A stretch of 64,000 nucleotides of DNA, taken from positions 186,001 through 250,000 of the forward strand of contig NZ_FOLP01000004.1 in the NCBI RefSeq assembly GCF_900112425.1, in the 5' to 3' direction. Both the position numbers and the translations under genes were made by a program. The notes under the pieces are model-generated. The model was not told the origin of the DNA, searched no databases, and saw only the letters and a program-made list of their open reading frames with translations. Shown piece after piece: positions 10,475-18,533 of the stretch. Each line of letters starts with the position of its first letter. The stretch's first letter is position 1. The stretch is from Variovorax sp. OK212. GTDB lineage: Bacteria > Pseudomonadota > Gammaproteobacteria > Burkholderiales > Burkholderiaceae_C.

Positions 10475-10483
10475 GAATGCCGA

Positions 10484-11452
10484 TCAGCCCTCCAGGGCCT
10501 TCCACATGTCGATGTCGCGCTGCGCGGTCCACACGCGCGGGTCCGCATGGCCCGAGGCTTCGTCGTACGCGCGGCTCACGTCGAACGGCATGCAGTGGTC
10601 GAAGATCACCCACTGGCTGTACTTGGGCTTGAGCTTCTCGTAGGTGTCCTTGTAGACCGCGTTCAGGTCGCGCCCGGCCTTCACGCCTTCCTGCACGCTG
10701 GCGTACACGTCGGAGATGAAGTTGCGCGTGCCCGTCAGGCCCTCGGCCACCTCGGCCGGCGTGGTCAGCGCGGCGCCGCGGCCCGGCACCAGCGCGGCGG
10801 GCTTCAGCGCGGCGATGTTGTCCAGCGTCTGCGGCCAGTCCTTGAAGTAGGCGTCGCCGGCGTACGGCGTGGCGCCGAACTCCACCAGGTCGCCCGACAG
10901 CAGCGTGCGCTCCTGCGGCAGCCAGACCACGGTGTCGCCCTTGGTGTGGCCGCGGCCCAGCTGGATGAGTTGCACCTCGAGCTTGCCGAGCCACAGCGTC
11001 ATCTTGCCGGTGAAGGTCATGGTGGGCCAGGTCAGGCCCGGGGGCACGCTCTCCACGTTCTGGAACAGGCGCGGGAAGCGGCCGATTTCGCTGGCCTTGT
11101 CTTCCTCGCCGCGCTCCACGATCAGGTCGCGCGTGTCCTGGCTGGCCAGGATGTGGCCGGCGCCCTTGTCGAAGTAGCCGGCCGCGCCCAGCACGCGCAC
11201 CGCGTGGTAGTGGGTGAGCACCACGTACCGGATGGGCTTGTCCGTCACTTCGCGGATGCGGCGCACCACGTCGGCGGCCATGGCGGGCGTGGCCTGGGTG
11301 TCGGCCACCAGCACGCAGTCGTCGCCAATGATGATGCCGGTGTTGGGGTCGCCCTCGGCGGTGTAGGCCCAGGCATGTTCCGAGATCTGGCTGAAGGTGA
11401 CCTTCTTCTCTTCCATGTCGGCTTGGCTGGCGAATTTCTTGGTTTGGCTCAT
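10484..11452 (-). CDS. MBL-fold metallo-hydrolase-like protein with altered metal motif
   Basis: 322 residues, no signal peptide. The metallo-beta-lactamase fold is suggested by GIIIGDDCVLVADT, VVLTHYHAVR, LGRGHTKGDTVVWLP and LLSGDLVEFG. The key first motif, normally HxHxDH, reads H81-Y-H83-A-V85-R86, so the Asp and third His of the second metal site are replaced. The GHTKGD and SGD motifs remain, so one metal site may persist. First gene of the mha-hmg operon, divergent from the IclR gene across 158 bases. The role is unknown; a hydrolase for a CoA- or ring-cleavage side product is possible but unproven. Confidence 0.85.
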   Translation of the reverse strand: MSQTKKFASQADMEEKKVTFSQISEHAWAYTAEGDPNTGIIIGDDCVLVADTQATPAMAADVVRRIREVTDKPIRYVVLTHYHAVRVLGAAGYFDKGAGHILASQDTRDLIVERGEEDKASEIGRFPRLFQNVESVPPGLTWPTMTFTGKMTLWLGKLEVQLIQLGRGHTKGDTVVWLPQERTLLSGDLVEFGATPYAGDAYFKDWPQTLDNIAALKPAALVPGRGAALTTPAEVAEGLTGTRNFISDVYASVQEGVKAGRDLNAVYKDTYEKLKPKYSQWVIFDHCMPFDVSRAYDEASGHADPRVWTAQRDIDMWKALEG

Positions 11453-11496
11453 CGTTGTCTCCGGTGGGGTCGCAGGGTGGGATGGATCTGAATCGG

Positions 11497-11547
11497 TTCG
11501 AAAGTAATTCGTCTAACGCGAATGAATTTGCTCTGAACGAATTTTCG
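11497..11547. promoter_or_regulatory. Candidate IclR operator region of the mha-hmg operon
   Basis: Between divergent genes there are three short inverted repeats in 51 bases: TTCGAA (11497-11502), ATTCG-N7-CGAAT (11507-11511 with 11519-11523) and CGAA-tt-TTCG (11538-11547). The stretch is clearly A/T-richer than its surroundings. Good candidate for the binding site of the adjacent IclR regulator and for both promoters. Confidence 0.5.
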
Positions 11548-11610
11548 CAGTGTAAGCCTCGGATCAGTTAATGTCTAATCCCTTCTTCATGAACGAACGA
11601 CGGGCGGGCC

Positions 11611-12474
11611 ATGGCAGCCAATGACACCGACCGCGCCCAGCGCGGCATCCAGAGCATCGAAGTCGGCGGACAGCTGCTGCGCGCGCTGGTGCACCACGGC
11701 CGCCCCATGGCGCTGAAGGACCTCGCGCGCGAGGCCGACATGACGCCCGCCAAGGCGCACCCGTACATGGTCAGCTTCGGGCGCCTGGGCCTGATCGAGC
11801 AGGACCGCGCCAGCGGCCACTATCTGCTCGGCCCGCTTGCCTTGCAACTGGGGCTCATCAGCCTGCAGCAGGCCGACCCGGTGCACATCGCGACCCCGCT
11901 GATCGCGCAGCTGGCCCAGCAGATCGGCCACACCGTGGCGCTGGCCGTGTGGGGCGCGCGCGGCGCGACCATCGTGCGCACGGCCGAGTCGCCCTCGCCG
12001 GTGCACGTGAACATGCGCCATGGCACGGTGTTCTCGCTGACCAACACCGCCTCGGGCCGCGTGTTCGCGACCTACCTCGACGCCGAGGTGGTGCGCCGGC
12101 TGCTCGAGGAAGAGCGCCAGCGCCAGAAGCAACGCAAGGCCGAGCCGCCACCGCCCGCCGGCATGCCGCCGGTGCAGCCGCTGCCGTCGTGGAGCGATTT
12201 CCAAAGCCAGCTGCGGGAAGTGCGCGCGCACGGCATCAGCCGCTCCGACGGCGAGGTCATCGAGGGGGTCAGTGCCATGGCCGCGCCCGTCTTCGACCAC
12301 ACTGGCGCCATCGTGCTGGCCGTGACCGCCATCGGCTCGGCCGCCATCTTCAACACCGCGTGGGACGGCGAGATCGCCCGTGCGCTCAAGGCCTGCGCGG
12401 ACACCGTGTCGCAGCGCCTGGGCGCCCCCGCTCCCACTTCCCCAGCTTCCCCGGCTTCCCCCACCTCAGCTTGA
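11611..12474 (+). CDS. IclR-family regulator of the homogentisate operon
   Basis: 287 residues. N-terminal winged helix-turn-helix (about 10-70: GIQSIEVGGQLLRALVHHGRPMALKDLAREADMTPAKAHPYM) and C-terminal IclR effector-binding (GAF-like) domain (about 80-270). The effector domain carries an insertion rich in Arg/Lys/Gln/Pro (about 168-190), and the protein ends with a Pro/Ser/Ala tail. Divergent from the MBL-mha-hmg operon, so it most likely senses 3-hydroxyphenylacetate or homogentisate; the effector is inference. HmgR of Pseudomonas is also IclR-family and homogentisate-responsive. Confidence 0.9.
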   Translation: MAANDTDRAQRGIQSIEVGGQLLRALVHHGRPMALKDLAREADMTPAKAHPYMVSFGRLGLIEQDRASGHYLLGPLALQLGLISLQQADPVHIATPLIAQLAQQIGHTVALAVWGARGATIVRTAESPSPVHVNMRHGTVFSLTNTASGRVFATYLDAEVVRRLLEEERQRQKQRKAEPPPPAGMPPVQPLPSWSDFQSQLREVRAHGISRSDGEVIEGVSAMAAPVFDHTGAIVLAVTAIGSAAIFNTAWDGEIARALKACADTVSQRLGAPAPTSPASPASPTSA

Positions 12475-12503
12475 GCCTCGGCGATTTCCCCCAGACCAGA
12501 GCG

Positions 12504-13244
12504 ATGACGCCAGTCACACCCGATCTTTCCTCTTCCCTCCAGACCGCCATCGAACTGCTGCGCAACGCGCGGCGCACCGTCGTCTTCTCGGGCGCGGGCC
12601 TGTCGCGCGCCTCCGGCATTCCGACCTACCGCGACGCCGACGGCCTCTGGAAAAGCCAGAACGCCCTGCAGTTCTCCCACGCCGAAGACCTCGCGCGCGA
12701 CCCGTCCGGCTTCACCAGATTCTGGGCGCAGCGCCTGTCGGTGATCGAGTCGGCGCTGCCCAACCCGGGCCATGCCGCGCTGGCGCAGCTGCAGCGCCTG
12801 CGCCCGGCCACGCGGCTGGTCACGCAGAACGTCGACGGCCTGCTCACCCAGGCCGGCGGGCAGGATGTGCTCGAGCTGCACGGCTCGCTGCGCCGCTGGC
12901 GCTGCGACCATTGCGGCAACCGCAGCGGCCCGTGGCCCTTTCACCGCTGCCTGCGCTGCGGCTCGCATGCGCGGCCCGACGTGGTGATGTTCGGCGAGAT
13001 GCTCAATGCCGGCGTGCTGCTCGACGCGCAGGTGGCGGCGCAGGAGTGCGACCTGTTCATGGTGGTCGGCAGCACCACCATCGTCTACCCGGCGGCCGAG
13101 CTGCCGCAGACCGCGCTGGCGCATGGCGCGCGGCTGGTCACGCTGAATGTGGAGCCGCTGCCGCACCTGGACGATGCGGCCTCGGCGGTGCTGCGCGGAA
13201 CCTCGGAAGAGCTGCTGCCGAAGCTGCTGGCGGGCCTGGGCTGA
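12504..13244 (+). CDS. Sir2-family NAD-dependent protein deacylase
   Basis: Sirtuin, 246 residues, removing acyl groups from lysines with NAD. Visible motifs: NAD-binding GAGLSRASGIPTYRD, TQNVDGL, the catalytic-His segment LELHGSL, a four-cysteine zinc module (RCDHCGN ... RCLRCGS), FGEMLN and VVGSTTIVYPAAELP. The start at 12504 gives a normal sirtuin N terminus; the frame is open further upstream only as a shadow of the IclR gene. It lies 29 bases after the IclR stop, so may be cotranscribed. The usual Class III Tyr/Arg pair that marks desuccinylases is not obvious, so acyl preference is unclear. Confidence 0.93.
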   Translation: MTPVTPDLSSSLQTAIELLRNARRTVVFSGAGLSRASGIPTYRDADGLWKSQNALQFSHAEDLARDPSGFTRFWAQRLSVIESALPNPGHAALAQLQRLRPATRLVTQNVDGLLTQAGGQDVLELHGSLRRWRCDHCGNRSGPWPFHRCLRCGSHARPDVVMFGEMLNAGVLLDAQVAAQECDLFMVVGSTTIVYPAAELPQTALAHGARLVTLNVEPLPHLDDAASAVLRGTSEELLPKLLAGLG

Positions 13245-13257
13245 AGCGCTTCAGCCC
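13238..13257. terminator. 20-bp perfect palindrome at the Sir2 stop codon
   Basis: GGGCTGAAGCGCTTCAGCCC reads the same on both strands and contains the sir2 stop codon. It lies between convergent genes, so a two-way terminator is plausible (8-bp stem with GCGC loop), but it lacks a proper T run. Confidence 0.5.
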
Positions 13258-13286
13258 TTCAAGCGCGCTTCAAGCTAGCCAGCGCT

Positions 13287-13508
13287 TCAACTTTTCCTGC
13301 CGCCGAACAGCAGCAGCGCCCCGCCCACCGCGATCACAGCCACGCCGGCCCACACCGGCAGGTTGACCGTTTCCTTCTCCTTCAGCGAGAACTCCAGCGG
13401 GCCGAGCTTGGCCTGGTGGGTTTCCTTGGTGAAGCTGAAGCTGCCGAGGGCCAGGGCGGCGATGCCCGCCACGATCAGCAGGATGCCGACGATGCGTGTT
13501 GCGTTCAT
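13287..13508 (-). CDS. Small two-helix membrane protein (DUF3185 type)
   Basis: 73 residues from the ATG at 13508; the frame extends upstream to 13592 but only the shorter form begins with a normal membrane segment. Two hydrophobic helices (about 5-25 and 52-70) flank a charged loop KETHQAKLGPLEFSLKEKETVNLP. The pattern and the loop match the DUF3185 family of short proteobacterial membrane proteins of unknown function. It follows the MCE-transporter lipoprotein gene on the same strand after 44 bases, but the family is not otherwise known to belong to that system. Confidence 0.8.
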   Translation of the reverse strand: MNATRIVGILLIVAGIAALALGSFSFTKETHQAKLGPLEFSLKEKETVNLPVWAGVAVIAVGGALLLFGGRKS

Positions 13509-13552
13509 GGGGTAGCGCCTCTGGGGTTCAGATGAATTCAGGTGGGCGCAGG

Positions 13553-14233
13553 TTACTGCCTGGGCTGTTGCCGCTGCAACTGGTCCACCCACTGCACCAC
13601 CTCGGCCACCGCGCCGTCGCTGGCCGAAATCAGCGCCTTCACGCCGCCGGGCGCGTCGGCGCTGGGGGCGGGGCGGCGCACGGTGAACAGGCGCTGGCCC
13701 AGCACGCGGTCGCCGCCCGTGCTGCTGCGGACCAGCGTGGCGCGCAGCCGCACCAGGCCCGTGCTGGCGCTGGCCGAGTCGAAGTAGTGGCTGAACTCCT
13801 CGAGCGAGATGCGCAGCATGTCGGGCACCTCGCCCTTGCCGCGCGCGATGGTCGCGCTTTCTTCCGGGCCCAGCACCATGCGGCGCTCGGAGAGCGTGTC
13901 GCGCAGCCGCTGGCGCAGCAGCTGCGCGGGCGGCAGGCTCCAGCGCGACTGGCCGTAGGGGCGCAACTCGTTCACGTCGGCATAGCCCAGGCGGTACAGG
14001 ATCTGCGTGCCGTCGAGCCGGGCGTTGGCCTCGAACTCGGCCAGCGCCAGCGTGGGCAGCGTGGCGGGCGCGGCATTGGCCACGGTGGTGCCGGTGGCCG
14101 ATGCCGCGGGCACGCCGGGGCCGAAGTCGTACAGGGTGGCGCGCTGGGGCTTGTCGGGCAGCGCGCCGCAGCCGGCGGCCAGCAGCACGAGGCCGAGGGC
14201 CAGCGGCGTGGTCAGGGATCGGATGGTGTTCAT
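13553..14233 (-). CDS. ABC-type transport auxiliary lipoprotein (PqiC-like) of the MCE system
   Basis: 226-residue lipoprotein. Signal peptide ending LVLLAAGC gives a lipobox with Cys about residue 22. The mature part has the ABC-type transport auxiliary lipoprotein pattern (YDFGPG near the start, LRQRLRDTLSERR, then a beta-rich C terminus). In PqiC/LetC-type systems the lipoprotein sits at the outer membrane and receives the MCE tunnel. It follows the MCE gene (32 bases) and is the last of the four transporter genes. Confidence 0.85.
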   Translation of the reverse strand: MNTIRSLTTPLALGLVLLAAGCGALPDKPQRATLYDFGPGVPAASATGTTVANAAPATLPTLALAEFEANARLDGTQILYRLGYADVNELRPYGQSRWSLPPAQLLRQRLRDTLSERRMVLGPEESATIARGKGEVPDMLRISLEEFSHYFDSASASTGLVRLRATLVRSSTGGDRVLGQRLFTVRRPAPSADAPGGVKALISASDGAVAEVVQWVDQLQRQQPRQ

Positions 14234-14265
14234 GGTCGGTGCTCCTGCGCTCCCGGGGTCCGCTG

Positions 14266-15225
14266 TCAGGGCCGCGCCGCGGCCGGCGCGCTGAAACCCG
14301 GTTCGCCCGGGCCCGCCGCCGCGCCGCCGTTGCCGAACAGCAGCGATTGCGGGTTGTCGTTGATGCTGTCCGCCGCCCGGCCCAGCCGGCGCACGGCGTG
14401 CGAGGTGTCGTCGGCCACGCGGTTCACGCGCGGCAGCGTGGCCGCGTTGAACGAATCCACCGCCTGCGCCAGCGCCTTGGTGCCGTCGCTCAGGCGCTCC
14501 ACCGGGCCGTCGGGCGCGTTCAGGCGGCCCACGGTGGTGTTGAAGTTGTTGGCCACGCGCGAGACGTCGCTGGCCGCCTTCTTCACCGAGGCCATGGTGT
14601 CCGGCAGCTTCGTCAGCGCCGGGTTCAGGCCGGTCTTCACGGTGTTGTCCAGCGTCTTGAGCAGCGTGTTGGCGCTGGCCGAGGCAGCCGCGATGTTCTC
14701 CAGCGCATCGGCCGCGCGCTTCTGGTTGGGGTCGCTCAGCAGCTGGTTGGCGCGCTTGGTCACTTCTTCCACCTGGTTGATGATGGCTTCGCCGCGGTCC
14801 TGCAGCTGCGCCAGCATCGAGGGCTTGAGCGGAATGCGCGGCGGGTCGTCGTTGTCGGGCTTCAGCGCCACCTTCGACTCGCCCTTGTCGTCCAGCGCGA
14901 TGAAGGCCAGGCCGGTCACGCCCTGGTAGCTCAGCGTGGCAAAGCTGGAGGTGGTGAGCGGCACGCGCTCGTCGACCGTGATGCGCACGCGCACATTGCC
15001 CGCGACCTTGGGGTCGAAGTCGATCGAGGTCACCTTGCCCACCGCGATGCCGCGGTAACGCACCATGGCCTGCGGCTGCAGGCCGCTGACGGCCTCGCGC
15101 GTGGACAGCTCGTAGACGTTGCGCACGGTGTTGTCGCGCGTGAACCAGATCACCAGCGCGACGAGCGCGGCGATCAAGCCGAGCACGAAGGCGCCGGCGG
15201 CGAGGGCATGGGCCTTGTTTTCCAT
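14266..15225 (-). CDS. MCE/MlaD-family periplasmic lipid-transport protein
   Basis: 319 residues: N-terminal membrane anchor (about 10-30), one MCE domain (about 40-120, with VSGLQPQAMVRYRGIAVGKVTSIDF and the LSYQGVTGLAFIALDD end), then a long alpha-helical region (about 140-290) predicted to form a needle in the hexamer. Such proteins ferry phospholipids across the periplasm. The long helical tail differs from short MlaD and resembles the single-MCE proteins that work with a PqiC-type lipoprotein. Gene order permease, ATPase, MCE, lipoprotein is complete and compact. Confidence 0.93.
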   Translation of the reverse strand: MENKAHALAAGAFVLGLIAALVALVIWFTRDNTVRNVYELSTREAVSGLQPQAMVRYRGIAVGKVTSIDFDPKVAGNVRVRITVDERVPLTTSSFATLSYQGVTGLAFIALDDKGESKVALKPDNDDPPRIPLKPSMLAQLQDRGEAIINQVEEVTKRANQLLSDPNQKRAADALENIAAASASANTLLKTLDNTVKTGLNPALTKLPDTMASVKKAASDVSRVANNFNTTVGRLNAPDGPVERLSDGTKALAQAVDSFNAATLPRVNRVADDTSHAVRRLGRAADSINDNPQSLLFGNGGAAAGPGEPGFSAPAAARP

Positions 15226-15241
15226 GGTGGCTACCTACCTT

Positions 15242-16102
15242 TCAGCGGCCCGCCTGCGGGGCGGGCTGCGTCTCTTGTGTACCGGATGCGTCGGGGGCGC
15301 CGGCGGGTTTGTCATGCAGCGCTTCCAGGGCGCGCTGGCCGCGCCCGCCGAGAAAGTATTCGTGGATGAACGGATGCGGATACGCGATGACCTCGCGCGC
15401 CGCGCCGGAGACGATCACCTTCTGGTCGGCCAGCACCGCGATGCGGGTGCTCAGGTCGAACAGCGTGTCCAGGTCGTGCGTGACCATCACCACCGTGAGG
15501 CCCAGCTCGCGGTGCAGGCCGCGCAGCAGGTCGCAGAAACTGTCGGAGGCCTCGGGGTCGAGGCCGGCCGTGGGCTCGTCCAGCAGCAGCAGCGGCGGGT
15601 CCATGATGAGCGCGCGCGCCAGCGCCACGCGCTTGATCATGCCGCCCGACAGGTCCGACGGGCTCTTGTTCGCATGCTGCGGGCCCAGGCCCACCATCTG
15701 CAGCTTCACCAGCGCCGCGTGGCGGATGAGTTCGTCGGGCAGCAGCTTGAGCTCGCGCAGCGGAAAGGCGATGTTCTCCAGCACGCTGAAGGCCGAGAAC
15801 AGCGCGCCGTGCTGGAACAGCATGCCCACGTTGGCCGCGCCCGAGGCGCTGAGTTCGCCGGGCTCCTGGCCCAGCACCTCGACGTTGCCGCGCGTGGGTT
15901 TTTCCAGCCCGAGAATCTGCCGCAGCAGCACCGTCTTGCCGGTGCCCGAGCCGCCCACCAGCGACAGCACCTCGCCGCGGTCGATGTGCAGCTGCAGGTC
16001 GCGGTGCACCACCTGTTCGCCGTCGGCGGTCTGGAACACGGTCCACAGGCCGCGGATGTCCACCACGGTGGCGTCGGTGTCGGGACGCACGGGCATGCTC
16101 AT
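15242..16102 (-). CDS. MlaF-type ABC transporter ATPase
   Basis: 286-residue ABC ATPase. Walker A GGSGTGKT, Q-loop FQHGALF, signature LSGGMIKRVALARAL, Walker B LLLLDEPTAGLDP and switch VTHDLD are all intact. The IKRVALARA variant of the signature is that of the lipid-transport (Mla) subfamily. The C terminus adds a Pro/Ala-rich tail after about 255. Only four bases separate its start from the end of the permease gene. Confidence 0.94.
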   Translation of the reverse strand: MSMPVRPDTDATVVDIRGLWTVFQTADGEQVVHRDLQLHIDRGEVLSLVGGSGTGKTVLLRQILGLEKPTRGNVEVLGQEPGELSASGAANVGMLFQHGALFSAFSVLENIAFPLRELKLLPDELIRHAALVKLQMVGLGPQHANKSPSDLSGGMIKRVALARALIMDPPLLLLDEPTAGLDPEASDSFCDLLRGLHRELGLTVVMVTHDLDTLFDLSTRIAVLADQKVIVSGAAREVIAYPHPFIHEYFLGGRGQRALEALHDKPAGAPDASGTQETQPAPQAGR

Positions 16103-16106
16103 GGTG

Positions 16107-17273
16107 TCAGGCCCTGAAACCGATGCCCTTGAAGAGCACGGCGAACAACGCGTCGACCAGGATCACCGCGGTGATCGACGTCACCACCGACGAGGTGGTG
16201 CCGCGCCCGAGGCTCTCGGTGTTGGGCTTCACCTTCATGCCGAAGTAGCAGCCGATCAGCGCGATCATCACGCCGAACACCGCCGACTTGGCCATGGCCA
16301 GCCACAGGTTCGAAATGGGCACCGCGCGCGGCAGCGCGGAGAGAAAGTAGGCCGGCGAGATGTCCAGCGCCGCGTCGGCCGCCATCATGCCGCCCGCCAG
16401 CGCGGCCATCGAGGTCCACAGGCTGATCAGCGGCATCGCGATGGCCAGCGCCAGCACGCGCGGCATCACCAGCCGAAAGCCGTGCGGAATGCCCATCACG
16501 CGCATGGCGTCGAGTTCTTCCGTCACCCGCATCACGCCGATCTGCGCCGTGATGGCCGAGCCCGAGCGCCCCGCGATCAGCACGGCCGCCAGCACCGGCC
16601 CGAGCTCGCGCACCAGCGACAGCCCGAGGATGTTCACCACGAAGCTCTCGGCGCCGTACTGGCGCAGTTGCTGCGAGATCAGGTAGGCCAGCACCACGCC
16701 GATCAGCAGGCCGACCAGCGCCGTGATGTGCAGCGCCGTGGCGCCGAACTGGTAGAGGTGCCCCGAGAAGTCGCGCCACGGCCCGCGGTGCGGCGCGCGG
16801 ATCAGCGTGCCGATGTCCAGCGCGAGCTGGCCGACCAGCCCGGTCAGGTCGCGCATGACGAACATGGCGCGCGGCCCGTGGTGCGCGAACGCGCGGATGC
16901 GCTCGTTCAGCGAAGGCGCGGGTTCGGCCGGCGTGGAAACGGTGTACTGCGCCACCTGGTCGAGCACCGCCTTGTGCTGGGGCGACATCTCGAGCGTGGC
17001 CGGCCACTGGTGGCGCCAGTGCTCCCACAGCAGCTGCGCGCCGATGTGGTCGAGCTGCTCGATCGGGCGCAGGTCCCAGGCGCGGTCGTCGGCGGCGGGC
17101 GCGTCTTTCAGGCTTTTTGACAGCGCCTGCCAGGCCGGCTTGGACGACATCGCCAGCGTGGTCCAGCGGCCGCTGGCCACCGTCCATTGCCGGCCGTCCT
17201 GCTCGCGCTGCCCGACGCGGGGCCACGCGCTGTCGGCGGCTGAGGCGTCGGCAGGCGATGTGGCAGGGGACAT
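16107..17273 (-). CDS. MlaE-type ABC permease with N-terminal STAS-like domain
   Basis: 388 residues. The first about 120 residues look like a STAS/MlaB-type regulatory domain (VASGRWTTLAMSSKPAWQALSK ... WDLRPIEQLDHIGAQLLWEHW) fused to the MlaE permease, which has about five hydrophobic segments and the family stretch LVRELGPVLAAVLIAGRSGSAITAQIG. The fusion replaces a separate mlaB gene, as seen in other proteobacterial MCE systems. First gene of the four-gene lipid transporter operon. Confidence 0.93.
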   Translation of the reverse strand: MSPATSPADASAADSAWPRVGQREQDGRQWTVASGRWTTLAMSSKPAWQALSKSLKDAPAADDRAWDLRPIEQLDHIGAQLLWEHWRHQWPATLEMSPQHKAVLDQVAQYTVSTPAEPAPSLNERIRAFAHHGPRAMFVMRDLTGLVGQLALDIGTLIRAPHRGPWRDFSGHLYQFGATALHITALVGLLIGVVLAYLISQQLRQYGAESFVVNILGLSLVRELGPVLAAVLIAGRSGSAITAQIGVMRVTEELDAMRVMGIPHGFRLVMPRVLALAIAMPLISLWTSMAALAGGMMAADAALDISPAYFLSALPRAVPISNLWLAMAKSAVFGVMIALIGCYFGMKVKPNTESLGRGTTSSVVTSITAVILVDALFAVLFKGIGFRA

Positions 17274-17486
17274 AGGGCGGACGAGAGAGAAAGGAGAGGG
17301 AAAGTTAACAAAAAAAGCAGGGGGAAGCGCGCATCGTAACCGGGTGCATCCGTGCGTCGTGTGTCGCAGACCCTTCGTTTGCGTAGGGCGCCACGCCGTT
17401 TTTTCAGTTTCCTTTCAGAATCCCCGCCCGCGGGCCGGCTGCCGCCATTTTCTTCATGCGTTCTTCATGTTTGCTGGAGCGCCGCT
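17274..17486. other. Intergenic stretch upstream of the MCE operon
   Basis: 213 bases between the permease start and the end of the LysR gene (both minus strand). Contains A/T-rich tracts (acaaaaaaagc) suitable for a promoter of the MCE operon, but no motif I can name and no open frame worth calling. Confidence 0.5.
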
Positions 17487-18416
17487 TCAGGCCGCGAAGC
17501 CCGCCGCGAGGGTCGCGCGCAGCCAGCCGACGAAGGCCGTCACCGCCTGCGGCACGTGGGTGGCGTAGGGCCGGATCGCATACAGCCGCTCGCCGAACGC
17601 GCCTACCGAGCGCCACTGCGGCAGCACCTGCTGCAGCTTGCCCGACTGCAGCGCCGACTGGGCGCTGAAGTCGGGCACCAGCGCAATGCCCAGCCCGCTC
17701 AGGGCGGCGTCGCGCAGCGCCTCGCTGTTGTTGGCGACCAGCGGGCCCGACACCGGCACCGTGATGCGCGGCGCAGACGTCTTCGCCTCGAAATGCCAGG
17801 TCGGCGTGTCCTGCGCGCGCGGGTAGTGCAGGCAGTCGTGGTCGGCCAGCGCCTGCGGTTCGCGCGGTGTGCCGCGCCGTCGCAGGTAGGCGCGGCTCGC
17901 CACCAGCACCGAGCGGGTTTCGCACAGCGTCCAGGCCACGTGCGTGTCGGGCGGCGCGGCCGTGTGGCGAATGGCCAGGTCGAAGCCTTCCATGGCCAGC
18001 GAACTGAGCCGGTCCGACAGGTCGAGCTCGATGCGCACCTCGGGCTGCGCGCGCAAAAAGTCGGCCAGCCGCGGCACCAGCTGCTGGCGCGCGAAGGCCA
18101 CCGGCGCCGTCACCCGCACCAGCCCGCGCGGCACACCCGCCAGGTCGCGCACGCCGGCAAAGCTGTGGGCGATCTGCTCGAACGGCCCGCGCATGTCTTC
18201 CACCAGCCGCTGGCCCGCCTCGGTGAGCCGCACGCTGCGCGTGGTGCGCTGCACCAATGGCGCGCCGGCCGCGCGTTCGAGCTCGGCAATGCGCTGGCTC
18301 ATGGCCGCCTTGCTCACGCCCAGGCGCAGCGCCGCGGCCGTGAAGCTGCCCTGCTGCGCGAGCACCGTGAGCCAGTGCAGGTGCGTCCACAGCGCCTCGA
18401 TATTTTGAGGTTTCAT
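17487..18416 (-). CDS. LysR-family regulator, probably of mmsA
   Basis: 309 residues from MKPQNIEALWTHLHWL, with a LysR winged helix-turn-helix (about 10-65: GSFTAAALRLGVSKAAMSQRIAELERAAG) and a type 2 periplasmic-fold effector domain (about 85-300). A further start at 18452 would add 12 residues but would run through a perfect operator palindrome (18423-18444), so the 18416 start is preferred. Divergent from mmsA with a 117-base gap. The CRP/AaeR-like sub-branch (LVQRTTRSVRLTEAG) often controls neighbouring catabolic genes. Confidence 0.92.
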   Translation of the reverse strand: MKPQNIEALWTHLHWLTVLAQQGSFTAAALRLGVSKAAMSQRIAELERAAGAPLVQRTTRSVRLTEAGQRLVEDMRGPFEQIAHSFAGVRDLAGVPRGLVRVTAPVAFARQQLVPRLADFLRAQPEVRIELDLSDRLSSLAMEGFDLAIRHTAAPPDTHVAWTLCETRSVLVASRAYLRRRGTPREPQALADHDCLHYPRAQDTPTWHFEAKTSAPRITVPVSGPLVANNSEALRDAALSGLGIALVPDFSAQSALQSGKLQQVLPQWRSVGAFGERLYAIRPYATHVPQAVTAFVGWLRATLAAGFAA

Positions 18417-18422
18417 GCTTGC

Positions 18423-18444
18423 ATTGTTCGCCAGGATGAACAAT
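18423..18444. promoter_or_regulatory. LysR operator between the LysR gene and mmsA
   Basis: Perfect inverted repeat ATTGTTC-N8-GAACAAT (18423-18429 with 18438-18444), containing the T-N11-A core typical of LysR boxes. It lies 7 bases before the LysR start and 90 bases before mmsA, suited to autoregulation and control of mmsA. Confidence 0.75.
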
Positions 18445-18533
18445 AAGTTCAAGCCTCGTGACTAGGCGAGGGCCGGCTCGCTGCCTAAACTGGCCGCATC
18501 CCTCCCATCCCTTCGCCTGCGAGAGCCCTTCTC

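Noticed and set aside
13509-13592. Extended N terminus (28 residues) of the DUF3185 protein
   Set aside because: It would overlap the lipoprotein gene and lacks family similarity; MNATRIVG start preferred.
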